Assembly (NCBI RefSeq): GCF_001855565.1 | Contig: NZ_MKCR01000002.1 | Coordinates: 62,001-126,000 of the forward strand | Reading direction: 5' to 3' | DNA length: 64,000 nucleotides | Source: Chromobacterium amazonense | GTDB lineage: Bacteria; Pseudomonadota; Gammaproteobacteria; Burkholderiales; Chromobacteriaceae | In this document: positions 44,933 to 56,211 of the stretch, one piece after another | Position numbering within the stretch: the stretch's first letter is position 1 | How the letters are laid out: each line of letters opens with the position of its first letter | Position numbers and translations under genes: made by a program | The notes under the pieces: generated by a model | What the model was told of the DNA's origin: nothing | The model's database searches: none | The model's input: only the letters and a program-made list of their open reading frames with translations

Positions 44933-46144
44933 TCAGCCGCGGCCGTTTTTCAGCAATACCTCGTACTGCGGATTGAACTCATCGAAGATGGGCAGCGCCG
45001 CCGCGCCCAGCGCCACCACATCGCGGCCGGCGCTGCCCAGCCGCAGCCGCTCGCCATCGCGGTGGCGAATCGATACCGGCAAGGGATGCAAGCGCTCGAC
45101 CAATGCATTCAGCCAGTGCGCCGGCAACAAGCCGCCGACCACCACCGCCTCGATGTCCAGCAGCGATTCCAGGATATTCACCGCCTGGCGCAACGGCTCC
45201 ACCGCGCTATCCAGCCAGCGCTCGCCGTTTTGCGCAATCGGCAGGCCGGACAGGTGAGCCGGCGTTGCCAGCGCGCCATCGGCCACGCCCAGCGTTTCAT
45301 ATAACGCCCGCAGCGATACATAGCGCTCCAGGCAGCCGCGATTGCCGCATTCGCAAGGGCGACCTCCCGGCTGCACGATCATGTGGCCCACTTCGCCGGC
45401 ATTGCCGCGGCCGCCGGTATACAAGCGGCCATCCAGAAACAAGCCGGCGCCCAAGCCCGTGCCGATAAACAGATAGATGAAATTGCGCAATTCGCTGGCC
45501 ATGCCGTACAAGCGCTCGCCGATGGCGGCGGCAGTGGCATCCTTCTGCAATAACACCGGCAAGCCCAGCCGGCGGCTGAGCCATGCGCCATCCACCGCCT
45601 CCCAGCCAGGCAAGGTTGTGGGCCCGACCGAAGTCATGCCCTCCACGCCGAATGGTCCAGGCATCACAAAGCCCATCCCCAGCAGCCGCGTCCAATCGAG
45701 TCCGGATGCGCGCCTCAATTCATCATGCATCTGCGTGATCAAGGGCAGCGCGGTCTGGGGATCGGGCCGATGGACCGCCCGCTCCGCTCGCGCTCGGACT
45801 CGGCCGGCCAGATCGGACACCACCGCGATCATGGTTTGATGATCGAGCTGCACGCCAATCGAATACGCGCCATCCGGATTGATGCTGAGCGGCACCGCAG
45901 GCTGGCCGCGCGCGCCGCCGCGCAATGGCGCGCCTGCCAGCAGCATCCCGGCATCCAGCAATTCCGCCGTGATATTGGACACGGTTTGCGGCGTCAACGC
46001 GGTCAAACGGGCAAGGTCGGCTCGCGTCAGCTGGCGGTTTAGCCGCACGGTTTCCAACACGGCGCGGCGGTTGTGCGAACGCGCGTGCTCAAGGTTGGTG
46101 CCGGACACGGTCAGGGCGTTCGGGCGGGTAACGGTGGATTTCAT
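44933..46144 (-). CDS. ROK-family transcriptional regulator (NagC/Mlc-like)
   Basis: This 403-residue regulator has an N-terminal winged helix (NRRAVLETVRLNRQLTRADL, ARLTALTPQTVSNITAELLD). A ROK sugar-binding domain follows with FIGTGLGAGLFLDGRLYTGG and the zinc-binding CECGNRGCLERY. Such proteins repress sugar uptake genes and release DNA on binding a sugar or sugar phosphate. It is divergent from the BadF-type kinase and transporter genes, its likely targets, with a 143-base spacer, and is followed by the broken GH9 gene. The ribosome-binding site before 46144 is weak. Confidence 0.9.
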   Translation of the reverse strand: MKSTVTRPNALTVSGTNLEHARSHNRRAVLETVRLNRQLTRADLARLTALTPQTVSNITAELLDAGMLLAGAPLRGGARGQPAVPLSINPDGAYSIGVQLDHQTMIAVVSDLAGRVRARAERAVHRPDPQTALPLITQMHDELRRASGLDWTRLLGMGFVMPGPFGVEGMTSVGPTTLPGWEAVDGAWLSRRLGLPVLLQKDATAAAIGERLYGMASELRNFIYLFIGTGLGAGLFLDGRLYTGGRGNAGEVGHMIVQPGGRPCECGNRGCLERYVSLRALYETLGVADGALATPAHLSGLPIAQNGERWLDSAVEPLRQAVNILESLLDIEAVVVGGLLPAHWLNALVERLHPLPVSIRHRDGERLRLGSAGRDVVALGAAALPIFDEFNPQYEVLLKNGRG

Positions 46145-46287
46145 GACGGCAGTATCGCAAGCGCCACAGCTGGCCGGCAAGCGAATGACATGAATTCCGC
46201 ATTTAAATAAATCAAGTTGACGAAATAATCCAGCAATGCTCCAATCATAAATACAATTGTCATCTTCAGCGACGAGGCATATCCTCC
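46145..46287. promoter_or_regulatory. Divergent control region of the chitosugar locus
   Basis: This AT-rich spacer holds TTGACG (46213-46218) as a possible -35 toward the kinase, and the self-complementary ATTTAAATAAAT near 46200. No convincing match to the NagC operator consensus was found. Confidence 0.35.
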
Positions 46288-47154
46288 ATGGACAATTCCA
46301 TTCCCTACCTGATCGGCGTCGACGGCGGCGGCACGGGCACGCGCTTGCGCGTCGAATCGCCGGATGGCCGCCCGCTGACCCAGGCGGAAGGGCCGGGCTC
46401 CTCGCTGGCCCAGGGCATAGAGCCGGCCTGGCGCACCATCCTGGCTTTGCTGGAGCGCGCTTTCGGCGAAATAGGAAAAGCCCTGCCGCCTTACGCCGAT
46501 TGCGCCATGGGACTCGGACTGGCCGGCGCGAACAATCCGGAATGGGCATGGCAATTCCGTCAGCGCGCGCCGGATCTCGCCCGACTGGAATTGGCTACCG
46601 ACGGCTACACCACTCTGCTGGGCGCGCATGGCGGCCAGCCCGGCGTCGTCGTCGCCCTCGGCACCGGCAGCGTAGGCGAGGCGCTTTATCCCGACGGCAG
46701 CCACCGAGAAGTAGGCGGCTGGGGCTACCCCAGCGGCGACGAAGCCAGCGGCGCTTGGCTGGGACAGCGCGCCGCGCAATTGACGCAAATGGCGCTGGAT
46801 GGACGCTATACCCATACCCCTCTTACCCGCGCCGTGCTGGAATTCGTCGGCGGCAACTGGCAGGCGATGATGCAGTGGAATAGCGCGGCGAATCCAACGC
46901 GCTTCGCCCAGCTCGCGCCGCTGGTGCTCGCAGCGGCGCGCACCGATCCGGAGGCCGACGCGCTGCTGCGCCAGGCAGGCGAAGACGCCTGGACCATCGC
47001 CCGGGCGCTAGACCCCGCCGGCGAATTGCCAGTGGCCTTGTGCGGCGGACTCGGCCAGGCCTTGCGCGACTGGCTCCCGCCAGGCTTCCGCCAGCAACTG
47101 ACGCCCGCCAAGGGCGATTCGGCAAGCGGCGCGTTGCTGTTGCTGCGCCGCTGA
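46288..47154 (+). CDS. BadF/BadG/BcrA/BcrD-type ATPase, probable glucosamine/N-acetylglucosamine kinase
   Basis: This 288-residue ASKHA-fold protein has the phosphate-1 motif IGVDGGGTGTRLRVESPDG and phosphate-2 motif VVALGTGSVGEALYPDG, with ALCGGLGQALRDW near the end. In Vibrio a protein of this family encoded beside a GH9 glucosaminidase phosphorylates glucosamine. The same neighbours here support a kinase for GlcN or GlcNAc over the alternative role of a reductase activator. It is the first gene of the operon that continues with the binding protein 22 bases later. Confidence 0.82.
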   Translation: MDNSIPYLIGVDGGGTGTRLRVESPDGRPLTQAEGPGSSLAQGIEPAWRTILALLERAFGEIGKALPPYADCAMGLGLAGANNPEWAWQFRQRAPDLARLELATDGYTTLLGAHGGQPGVVVALGTGSVGEALYPDGSHREVGGWGYPSGDEASGAWLGQRAAQLTQMALDGRYTHTPLTRAVLEFVGGNWQAMMQWNSAANPTRFAQLAPLVLAAARTDPEADALLRQAGEDAWTIARALDPAGELPVALCGGLGQALRDWLPPGFRQQLTPAKGDSASGALLLLRR

Positions 47155-47176
47155 CACAACGCAAGAGGAGATGAAT

Positions 47177-48436
47177 ATGAAAACCTATCGCCTGGCATTA
47201 GCCAGCGCGGCCCTGCTCGCTTGCGGGCTGAGCGCCGCTGCGCATGCCGAGAAAATCCGTCTGGAATTTTGGACCGACTCGCTGCAACCGACCTTCAACG
47301 GCTATTTCGCCAATGTGAAGAAAAGCTACGAAGCGCAACACCCCAATGTGGAAGTGCAGTGGGTCGATGTATTCAACGAGAATTTCGAAACCAAGCTGAA
47401 CGCCGCCATTGCCGCCGGCAAACCGCCGGCGCTGGTCAACCACGATGTGCCCCGCCTGTTCAAATACGCGCAAAAAGGCACGCTGATCCCGCTGGACGCG
47501 GCGCTGGGCGCGGACAAGGCGGCCTATCTGCCGAACGCGCTGGCCGACCTGAGCTTCGGCGGCAAACTGTACGGCCTGCCGTGGTACAACAATATCAATA
47601 TCCTTGCGATCAACGGCCAACTATTCAAGAAGGCCGGGCTGGACCCGCGCGCGCCGGTGACCAGCCTGGAGCAGGAATTGGCGCTGGCCAAGACCATCAA
47701 AGCCAAGACCGGCGTGCCCGGCCTGCTGCCGCAGCTGGGGCAGATAGACGGCATCATGCTGGGCCAAGGCCTGCCTTTGATCGAAAACGGCAAGGCCATG
47801 TTCAACAGTCCGCGCCATGTCGCGCTGATCCGCAAATTCGCCGACGCCTACCAGGCCGGTGCGCTGGCCAAGGATAATCTGTTCGCCGACGACAACTACC
47901 AGGCCAGCGTCAAACTGTACAACAGCGGACGGCTGGCGATGATGGAAACCGCCCCCACCGCCGCGCAGCGCACGCAAAGCGACGCCCGCGCCATCTACGC
48001 CGTCACCGTGGTGCAGCCGGCGCCGCTGGGGCCGACCAAGATCGCCCAAGGCGGCTATCTGTTCAGCTGGGCCGTATCCAAGGGTTTGCCGGCGCCGACC
48101 CAGGCCGAGGCGGTGAAATTCGCCAAATTCCTGACCAGCGACAGCCAACAGCTGGCCTTCGCCAAAGTGACCGGCGCCACCTTCCCGTCCACCCAAAAAG
48201 CGCTGACCGACAGCTATTTCGTCAAGACATCGGCCGGCGGCGCCATAGAGGATTCGCGCATCCAGGGCGCCAAGGTGGCGCGCAACATCCGCACCCTGGT
48301 GCTGACCGGCGTGCCCAATGTCGCCGATTTGAAGAAAAACCTGGTCGACAATGTGGAAGCCGCCGTCACCGGCAAGAAGGACGCGCAAAAGGCGCTGGAC
48401 GACGCCGCGGCGTTTTGGAACCGGCAGCTGAAATAA
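47177..48436 (+). CDS. Sugar ABC transporter, periplasmic binding protein
   Basis: This 419-residue family 1 extracellular binding protein has a signal peptide (MKTYRLALASAALLACGLSA, cleaved after AHA). A typical mature start, EKIRLEFWTDSLQPTF, follows, and QWVDVFNENFETKLNAAIAA matches MalE/UgpB-like proteins. The ATG at 47177 is six bases from AGGAG; the one at 47171 is too close. Context (ROK regulator, sugar kinase, GH9 remnant, two permeases) points to chitobiose or chitooligosaccharide uptake, which is inferred rather than shown. Confidence 0.88.
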   Translation: MKTYRLALASAALLACGLSAAAHAEKIRLEFWTDSLQPTFNGYFANVKKSYEAQHPNVEVQWVDVFNENFETKLNAAIAAGKPPALVNHDVPRLFKYAQKGTLIPLDAALGADKAAYLPNALADLSFGGKLYGLPWYNNINILAINGQLFKKAGLDPRAPVTSLEQELALAKTIKAKTGVPGLLPQLGQIDGIMLGQGLPLIENGKAMFNSPRHVALIRKFADAYQAGALAKDNLFADDNYQASVKLYNSGRLAMMETAPTAAQRTQSDARAIYAVTVVQPAPLGPTKIAQGGYLFSWAVSKGLPAPTQAEAVKFAKFLTSDSQQLAFAKVTGATFPSTQKALTDSYFVKTSAGGAIEDSRIQGAKVARNIRTLVLTGVPNVADLKKNLVDNVEAAVTGKKDAQKALDDAAAFWNRQLK

Positions 48437-48464
48437 GCGCATCCGCGCCCATCCTCCTCTCTTT

Positions 48465-48495
48465 GCCCCTCCTCGTCTGCCGGAGGGGCTTTTTT
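48465..48495 (+). terminator. Intrinsic terminator between binding-protein and permease genes
   Basis: GCCCCTCC and GGAGGGGC pair around a nine-base loop and are followed by six Ts. Partial readthrough would keep binding-protein mRNA in excess over permease mRNA. Confidence 0.8.
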
Positions 48496-48521
48496 CCGCC
48501 GCGCCGCACACGGAATGCACG

Positions 48522-49388
48522 ATGAAGACCTCGTCCCGCAACGCCTGGCTGTTTCTGTCGCCCGCCCTGCTGCTGATGGGCTCGTTCACTTTCTGGCCGC
48601 TGCTGTTCGGCAGCTACGTCGCCTTCACCCGCTACGATTTGATCTCGCCGCCGCAATGGATCGGCCTGGACAATTTCCGCTACCTCTTGGACGACCCGGT
48701 GTTCTGGCAGGCCATGGCCAATTCGCTGCGCTACCTGCTGGTGGTGCCGGCGATCCAGCTGTCCGGCATCGCCCTGGCGCTGCTGGTCAACCAGGCCTTG
48801 CCAGGCATCCGGCTATTCCGGGCCGCGCTTTATTTGCCGGTGATCACCACGGTATCCGTCGTCGGCATCATGTGGAGCTGGATGTACGCAGACTACGGCG
48901 TGCTCAACAGCGCGCTGCGCTGGATGGGTTGGCTTCCGCCGGGGCAGGACATCGGCTTCCTCAGCGACGAAGACCTGGCCTTGTATTCGGTGATGTTCGT
49001 CACCTATTGGCGCGGCCTGGGCTACTACATGGTGCTGTATCTTGCCGGACTGCAAGCCATCCCAGCCGAGATGCAGGAGGCGGCGCGGCTGGACGGCGCC
49101 AACCGCTGGCAGCGCTTCTGGCGCATCACCGTGCCCATGCTCAAGCCCACCATCCTGTTCTGCAGCCTGATCTCCACGCTGGACGCGATCAAGGCTTTCG
49201 AGGAGGTGCTGGTGATGACGCGCGGCGCGCCGATGAATGCCACTTACACCGCGCTCTATTACGCCTTCCACCAGGGCTTCAACCAGCTGGATTTCGGCCG
49301 CGGCAGCGCCGCCGGGCTGATCCTGACGCTGGTCTGCCTGCTGCTGGCTTGGCTCAATTTCCGACTGATGCGCGCCGATCGCCGCTGA
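48522..49388 (+). CDS. Sugar ABC transporter permease, MalF/UgpA type
   Basis: This 288-residue inner-membrane protein has six hydrophobic segments. The EAA loop reads EMQEAARLDGANRWQRFWRI, where the ATPase docks. It resembles CUT1-family permeases for di- and oligosaccharides. It follows the binding-protein gene after a terminator and precedes the second permease by seven bases. Confidence 0.9.
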   Translation: MKTSSRNAWLFLSPALLLMGSFTFWPLLFGSYVAFTRYDLISPPQWIGLDNFRYLLDDPVFWQAMANSLRYLLVVPAIQLSGIALALLVNQALPGIRLFRAALYLPVITTVSVVGIMWSWMYADYGVLNSALRWMGWLPPGQDIGFLSDEDLALYSVMFVTYWRGLGYYMVLYLAGLQAIPAEMQEAARLDGANRWQRFWRITVPMLKPTILFCSLISTLDAIKAFEEVLVMTRGAPMNATYTALYYAFHQGFNQLDFGRGSAAGLILTLVCLLLAWLNFRLMRADRR

Positions 49389-49395
49389 GAACCGC

Positions 49396-50241
49396 ATGAC
49401 TACCCTCGCCCTTCCCCGCTTCTCCCCGCGCCGCGCGTTGCGCCGGCTGCCCGACTCCATCTTGCTGCTGGCGCTGTCCTTCGCCTGCTGCTATCCCTTC
49501 ATCTGGACGTTGGGCATCGCCGTCGGCAATGGCGAGCAGGTGTTCGACTTCCCGCCGCCGCTGTGGCCCAAGGATGCCGGCTGGCAGCACTTTGCCGCCG
49601 TCTGGGACGCCATCCCGCTGGGGCGTTTCTTGTGGAACTCGCTATGCATCTCCGGCCTGACCACGCTGGGCACGCTGGCGGTATCGGCGCTGGCGGCCTT
49701 CCCATTGGCCAAACTGCGCTTTCGCGGCAGGCAACTGGTGTTCTACGCCATCATCGCCACCTTGCTCCTGCCGAGCGAGATCAACTTCATCAGCAACTAC
49801 GTCACCATCACCCGGCTGGGGCTGGACGACAGCCGGCTGGGCGTGGTGCTGCCGTCCATCGCCGGCGCTTTCGGCATTTACCTGATGAAGCATGCGTTCG
49901 AGGACATCCCGGACGAAATCATCGACGCCGCTCGCATGGACGGCGCCAATGATTGGCAAGTGTTCTGGCGCATCTGCCTGCCGCTGTCGCGGCCCTACCT
50001 CGCTACGCTGGGCATTTTCACGCTGGTATGGTCGTGGAACGTCTACGTCTGGCCCAGCGTGGTGCTGAAAACGCCGGAGCTGTACCCGCTGTCCATCGGC
50101 GTGCTGTACCTGAAGGGCGCCTTCGCCACCTCCACCCGAATGGTGGCGGCCGGGGCGGTGCTGGCCATCCTGCCGGTGCTGGCCGTGTTTGTGTTTTGCC
50201 AACGCTACTTCATGCGCGGCATGGATGGGGCGGTAAAATGA
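49396..50241 (+). CDS. Sugar ABC transporter permease, MalG/UgpE type
   Basis: This 281-residue inner-membrane protein has six hydrophobic segments and the EAA loop EIIDAARMDGANDWQVFWRI. It pairs with the preceding permease in a CUT1-type importer. No ATP-binding subunit gene follows, so the transporter must borrow a shared ATPase (MsmX/UgpC/MalK type) from elsewhere. Confidence 0.9.
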   Translation: MTTLALPRFSPRRALRRLPDSILLLALSFACCYPFIWTLGIAVGNGEQVFDFPPPLWPKDAGWQHFAAVWDAIPLGRFLWNSLCISGLTTLGTLAVSALAAFPLAKLRFRGRQLVFYAIIATLLLPSEINFISNYVTITRLGLDDSRLGVVLPSIAGAFGIYLMKHAFEDIPDEIIDAARMDGANDWQVFWRICLPLSRPYLATLGIFTLVWSWNVYVWPSVVLKTPELYPLSIGVLYLKGAFATSTRMVAAGAVLAILPVLAVFVFCQRYFMRGMDGAVK

Positions 50242-50362
50242 TGCCCCGCCCGCGCGGCCGCAAACTGGAGAAAACACGCGACAGCGCCTAACATGATCTA
50301 AAACAACACCATACACCGCCTGCCGCCCCGGCATTCGTCCGCAAGGGAATGGAGATTTTCCC

Positions 50363-51346
50363 ATGAGATCCATGGCACTCTTGCTGATTCTGCTGCTGAG
50401 CGCATCCCAGGCCTGCGCTCAAGGCCTGAAGCGCATCTACGTGATAGACAGCTACTCCAGCCAGTACGCCTGGAGCCATGCTTACCGCGAAGTGCTGAAA
50501 ACCGAACTGACGCCGCTGGCGGCGCTGTCATTCTTCGAACTGAACTCCAAGGTGGACAAGCCGGATAAGGTGAAGGCGACGGCAGCCAGACTGGTTCGCC
50601 TCATCGATCATGACAAGCCTGACCTGGTCATCGCCGGCGACGACGCCTCGCTTGAGTTAGTGGGCGCCATGATAGACAACAAAATTCCTGTGGTGTACCT
50701 CGGCATCAACAACAACCCCAGGCGATACTTCAAAACCCCTCAGCAAAACGTGACCGGCGTGCTGGAACGGCCCCTGTTCTCCCGCAACATTCTCAGCATT
50801 GCCCCGTTTGCTCCCGGAAACGCGCGCAACATCCTGATTCTGTTCGACAAGGAAATGACGGCGGACGTGATTGAGCAGGAAAGCTTCGATAATCTGCCGG
50901 CCATCAAATTGGGCATGTTCGACGTGATGATGGCGGAAGCCGCCACCTTCGAGGATTGGCAGCAGATCGTAATCAGCGCCAAAGACAAGTACCGCGCCAT
51001 CTGGGTCGGGCTGTATTTCGCGCTGCATGACCGCAACGGTCGTTATGTGCCGGGCGATGAGGTGATGCAATGGACCATGCAGCACACGCCGGTGCCGGTT
51101 TTTGCGTTCTGGAGTTTTGCCGTCGGGCCCAACCGCGCCATCGGCGGCATTGTGCTGACGGGGACGGAACAGGGCCAGGCCGCAGCCTCCATCACCAAAT
51201 CCATCCTGATCCATCACAAGCCGCCGTCCAGCATCTTCCCGACCATCCCCTCGGAAGGCGCATTCATTTTCAGCCGCTCTGGCCTGGATCGCTGGCATAT
51301 CAAGCTGCCGAACGACATGCTGAAGAAAACCACGCTGCTGGATTGA
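50363..51346 (+). CDS. Orphan ABC-type substrate-binding protein (ABC_sub_bind family)
   Basis: This 327-residue protein has a signal peptide (MRSMALLLILLLSASQACAQ). A periplasmic binding fold of the ABC_sub_bind type follows: KRIYVIDSYSSQYAWSHAYR, PDLVIAGDDASLELVGAMI and IPVVYLGINNNPRR. No permease or ATPase gene of that family lies next to it. Such orphan proteins often serve as sensor inputs, and the ligand is unknown. GGAG lies eight bases before the ATG. Confidence 0.8.
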   Translation: MRSMALLLILLLSASQACAQGLKRIYVIDSYSSQYAWSHAYREVLKTELTPLAALSFFELNSKVDKPDKVKATAARLVRLIDHDKPDLVIAGDDASLELVGAMIDNKIPVVYLGINNNPRRYFKTPQQNVTGVLERPLFSRNILSIAPFAPGNARNILILFDKEMTADVIEQESFDNLPAIKLGMFDVMMAEAATFEDWQQIVISAKDKYRAIWVGLYFALHDRNGRYVPGDEVMQWTMQHTPVPVFAFWSFAVGPNRAIGGIVLTGTEQGQAAASITKSILIHHKPPSSIFPTIPSEGAFIFSRSGLDRWHIKLPNDMLKKTTLLD

Positions 51347-51458
51347 GCATGCCAGCCAGGACGGCCTAACGCCGCGTGCGGCAGCCGCTATTGAGGTTTG
51401 CCGGACGGTCGCTCTGGCACGGCAAACATTCAATAGTTAAATTATAACCACCAATACC

Positions 51459-51488
51459 AATCGATAGTTTTGTGAAATTGAATCGATA
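51459..51488 (+). promoter_or_regulatory. Direct repeats upstream of katG
   Basis: AATCGATA occurs at 51459-51466 and 51481-51488, 22 bases (two helical turns) apart. Nearby ATAG tetranucleotides faintly resemble OxyR half-sites, but their spacing is not the canonical seven throughout. Confidence 0.3.
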
Positions 51489-51503
51489 AAACATACTCAA
51501 TAG

Positions 51504-53786
<2,283 letters not shown>

Positions 53787-53796
53787 GCCTAACCTT

Positions 53797-53830
53797 GCCC
53801 CGGCGCGCGCCTTGCCGCCGGGGCTTTTTT
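53797..53830 (+). terminator. Intrinsic terminator after katG
   Basis: GCCCCGGC pairs with GCCGGGGC around a 12-base loop, followed by six Ts. Confidence 0.85.
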
Positions 53831-53865
53831 CTTTCCGCAAGCGCCCCGCCCGCCCGCCGCGTATC

Positions 53866-53907
53866 TCGTGAATACACGAATGCAATAGATTCGTATTGTC
53901 AGACAAT
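53866..53907. promoter_or_regulatory. Two palindromes upstream of the MHS transporter gene
   Basis: ATTGTCAGACAAT (53895-53907) is a perfect 13-base palindrome of the kind bound by FadR-subfamily GntR regulators. TCGTG-aata-CACGA (53866-53879) lies just before it. No GntR gene is adjacent, so the regulator would be encoded elsewhere. Confidence 0.5.
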
Positions 53908-53987
53908 CCCCGCTCCTTTAATCTGGTCCGCACGGCCGCGCTTAAACAAGCAGCCGACAATAAACTGGACAAGAGGACCGCACCTGG

Positions 53988-55307
53988 ATGAACGCCCGCC
54001 CACTGACCCTGCCCTCCGCTCGCCCGCTGGGGCGACAGGACTATAAGACGCTCTCTCTGGCCGCGCTTGGCGGCGCGCTGGAATTCTACGACTTCATCAT
54101 TTTCGTGTTCTTCGCCGTGGTGCTGGGCAAGCTGTTCTTCCCGCCCAGCATGCCGGACTGGCTGAGCCAGCTGCAAACTTACGGCATCTTCGCCGCCGGC
54201 TACCTGGCGCGGCCGCTGGGCGGCATCGTGATGGCGCATTTCGGCGACCTCTTCGGCCGCAAGCGCATGTTCACGCTAAGCATCGTACTGATGGCGCTGC
54301 CCACGCTGGCAATGGGCATGTTGCCCACCTACCACGATATCGGCATCGCCGCGCCGCTGTTGCTGCTGACGCTGCGCATCCTGCAGGGGGCGGCCATAGG
54401 CGGCGAAGTGCCGGGCGCTTGGGTGTTCGTCGCCGAGCACGCGCCATCCCGCCATACCGGCTTTGCCTGCGGCGTGATCACCGCCGGCCTGACCGTGGGC
54501 ATCCTGCTGGGCTCGCTGATCGCCACGGCCATCAATATGGCGTTTTCCCAGCAGCAGATCGCGGAATGGGCTTGGCGCGTGCCATTTCTGATCGGCGGCG
54601 TGTTTGGGCTGGTAGCGATGCAGCTGCGGCAGTGGCTGCATGAGACGCCGGTGTTCGCGGAGATGAAGGCGCGCAAGAAACTGTCGCGCGAGCTGCCGCT
54701 GAAAACGGTGCTGAAACAGCACAAGACCGGCGTGGCCTTGTCCATGTTTCTGACCTGGTTCCTGGCCATCGCCATCGTCGTCGCCATCCTGATGGCGCCG
54801 GCTTATCTGCAGAAACAGTTCAGCATCCTGCCGGTTGACTCGCTGCGCGCCAACAGCCTGGCCGTGGTCGCGCTGTCTTGCGGCTGTCTGGTGGCGGGCT
54901 GGCTCAGCGACCGCATCGGCAGCGGCTTCACGCTGATTGGCGGCAGCCTGCTGCTGGGCATCAGCAGCCATTTGTTCTATTCGATCATGGCGCAAGACAG
55001 CAGCCAGCTGTATCCGCTGTACACGCTGCTGGGCTTCAGCGTGGGCATCGTCGGCGCGGTGCCGCTGGTGATGGTGCGGGTCTTTCCGGCTGCGGTGCGC
55101 TTCTCCGGCCTGTCGTTCTCGTACAATGTGGCCTACGCCTTTGCCGGCGGCCTGACGCCGGTGCTGCTGTCCATCTGGCTGAAATACGACGCGATGGCGC
55201 CTTCTTACTATCTGATGGTCCAGTGCCTGATCGGCCTGGCGGCCGGCATCTACCTGCTGCTGCGCGAAAAAGGCGGCGTCCTGGCCGAGACGATAGATCA
55301 ACCCTGA
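53988..55307 (+). CDS. MFS transporter, metabolite:H+ symporter (MHS) family
   Basis: This 439-residue inner-membrane protein has 12 hydrophobic segments. The MHS signature is ALGGALEFYDFIIFVFFAVV, with MAHFGDLFGRKRMF in the loop between segments 2 and 3 and RILQGAAIGGEVPGAWVFVA. Relatives carry citrate, proline/betaine, shikimate or other organic acids; the exact substrate cannot be read. It overlaps the convergent mtfA gene by ten bases at the 3' end. Palindromes upstream suggest repression by a GntR-type protein. Confidence 0.88.
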   Translation: MNARPLTLPSARPLGRQDYKTLSLAALGGALEFYDFIIFVFFAVVLGKLFFPPSMPDWLSQLQTYGIFAAGYLARPLGGIVMAHFGDLFGRKRMFTLSIVLMALPTLAMGMLPTYHDIGIAAPLLLLTLRILQGAAIGGEVPGAWVFVAEHAPSRHTGFACGVITAGLTVGILLGSLIATAINMAFSQQQIAEWAWRVPFLIGGVFGLVAMQLRQWLHETPVFAEMKARKKLSRELPLKTVLKQHKTGVALSMFLTWFLAIAIVVAILMAPAYLQKQFSILPVDSLRANSLAVVALSCGCLVAGWLSDRIGSGFTLIGGSLLLGISSHLFYSIMAQDSSQLYPLYTLLGFSVGIVGAVPLVMVRVFPAAVRFSGLSFSYNVAYAFAGGLTPVLLSIWLKYDAMAPSYYLMVQCLIGLAAGIYLLLREKGGVLAETIDQP

Positions 55308-56146
55308 CCCATGCCATCGGGCGGCGGAGGCGGCAGCAGGGCGTCTTCCGCCACCCTTGGCAGCCGGGCAACCGGATCTTGTCGATAGAACAGCTTCAGC
55401 AAACCATACAGCTCCGGGAAATCCCTGGCCACCAAGTAGGGAATTTCAAAAAAGGCTTCGCTGAGCACGGCGAAGAATTCGGCCGGGTTCTCGCTGGCGT
55501 ATGGGTCCAGCCAGCCCTCCACGCCATGATCCACCGTGCGGCAAAACTGGCGATAGGCCTGATTCCAGGCCTGGCTCCACGTTTTGCGGTTCATGCCCTT
55601 GTGCAGCGGCGGGGCGCCATTGGCCGGTCCATCCAGCATGTCGAACTGGTGGGCCACCTCGTGGATCACCACATTCCAGCCATCCAGCAACGGCGATTCA
55701 TTCACATCCGGCCAAGAAAACACCAGCGGCCCCTGGTAATGCGCCTGGCCTATCAACACCTGTTCGGCTTCATGCGCCAGGCCCATGCCGTCCTGCCAAC
55801 GGTTGCGCACCACAAACGGCGCGGGGTACAGCACCGCCTCGCGCCAGTTTTCATAGGCGCGCATGCCCAGATTCATGCCCGGCAATGCCATTTGCAGCGC
55901 CAGCCGGCAGCGCATGGTGTCGTCCACTTCCATGTCCTCCAGACCGGTGATGGCCTTGGCCAGCAGCAAGTCGCCCGCCAGCCTGAGCAGACGGTCCCGC
56001 TCATCGGCCGACAAGCCCCCCAGCAGCAGCATGCCGTCTGCCTCTTCCCGCAGCCGCGACAGCAAGGCCGGCGGCATCCGTTTGCCGCCCAGGCGGCGCA
56101 TCCAGTCTATTAGCATGAACTCTTGGCTCGAAATCGCGTCAGTCAT
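55298..56146 (-). CDS. mtfA: MtfA-like zinc-dependent peptidase (M90)
   Basis: This 282-residue cytoplasmic protein has the metalloprotease motif in NVVIHEVAHQFDMLDG (HEVAH) and a downstream ENPAEFFAVLSEAFFE segment supplying the third zinc ligand. Both match E. coli MtfA, an aminopeptidase that binds the Mlc repressor and so affects glucose PTS expression. The tail is proline-rich. It overlaps the convergent transporter gene by ten bases. An internal ATG ten codons later (MLIDWMRR) is an alternative start. Confidence 0.88.
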   Translation of the reverse strand: MTDAISSQEFMLIDWMRRLGGKRMPPALLSRLREEADGMLLLGGLSADERDRLLRLAGDLLLAKAITGLEDMEVDDTMRCRLALQMALPGMNLGMRAYENWREAVLYPAPFVVRNRWQDGMGLAHEAEQVLIGQAHYQGPLVFSWPDVNESPLLDGWNVVIHEVAHQFDMLDGPANGAPPLHKGMNRKTWSQAWNQAYRQFCRTVDHGVEGWLDPYASENPAEFFAVLSEAFFEIPYLVARDFPELYGLLKLFYRQDPVARLPRVAEDALLPPPPPDGMGQG

Positions 56147-56211
56147 TCATACCTTAGGGCAGAGGAGAGGCAATTCAATGCCTTGCCTCGCGCAATACAG
56201 GAGAAACCACT

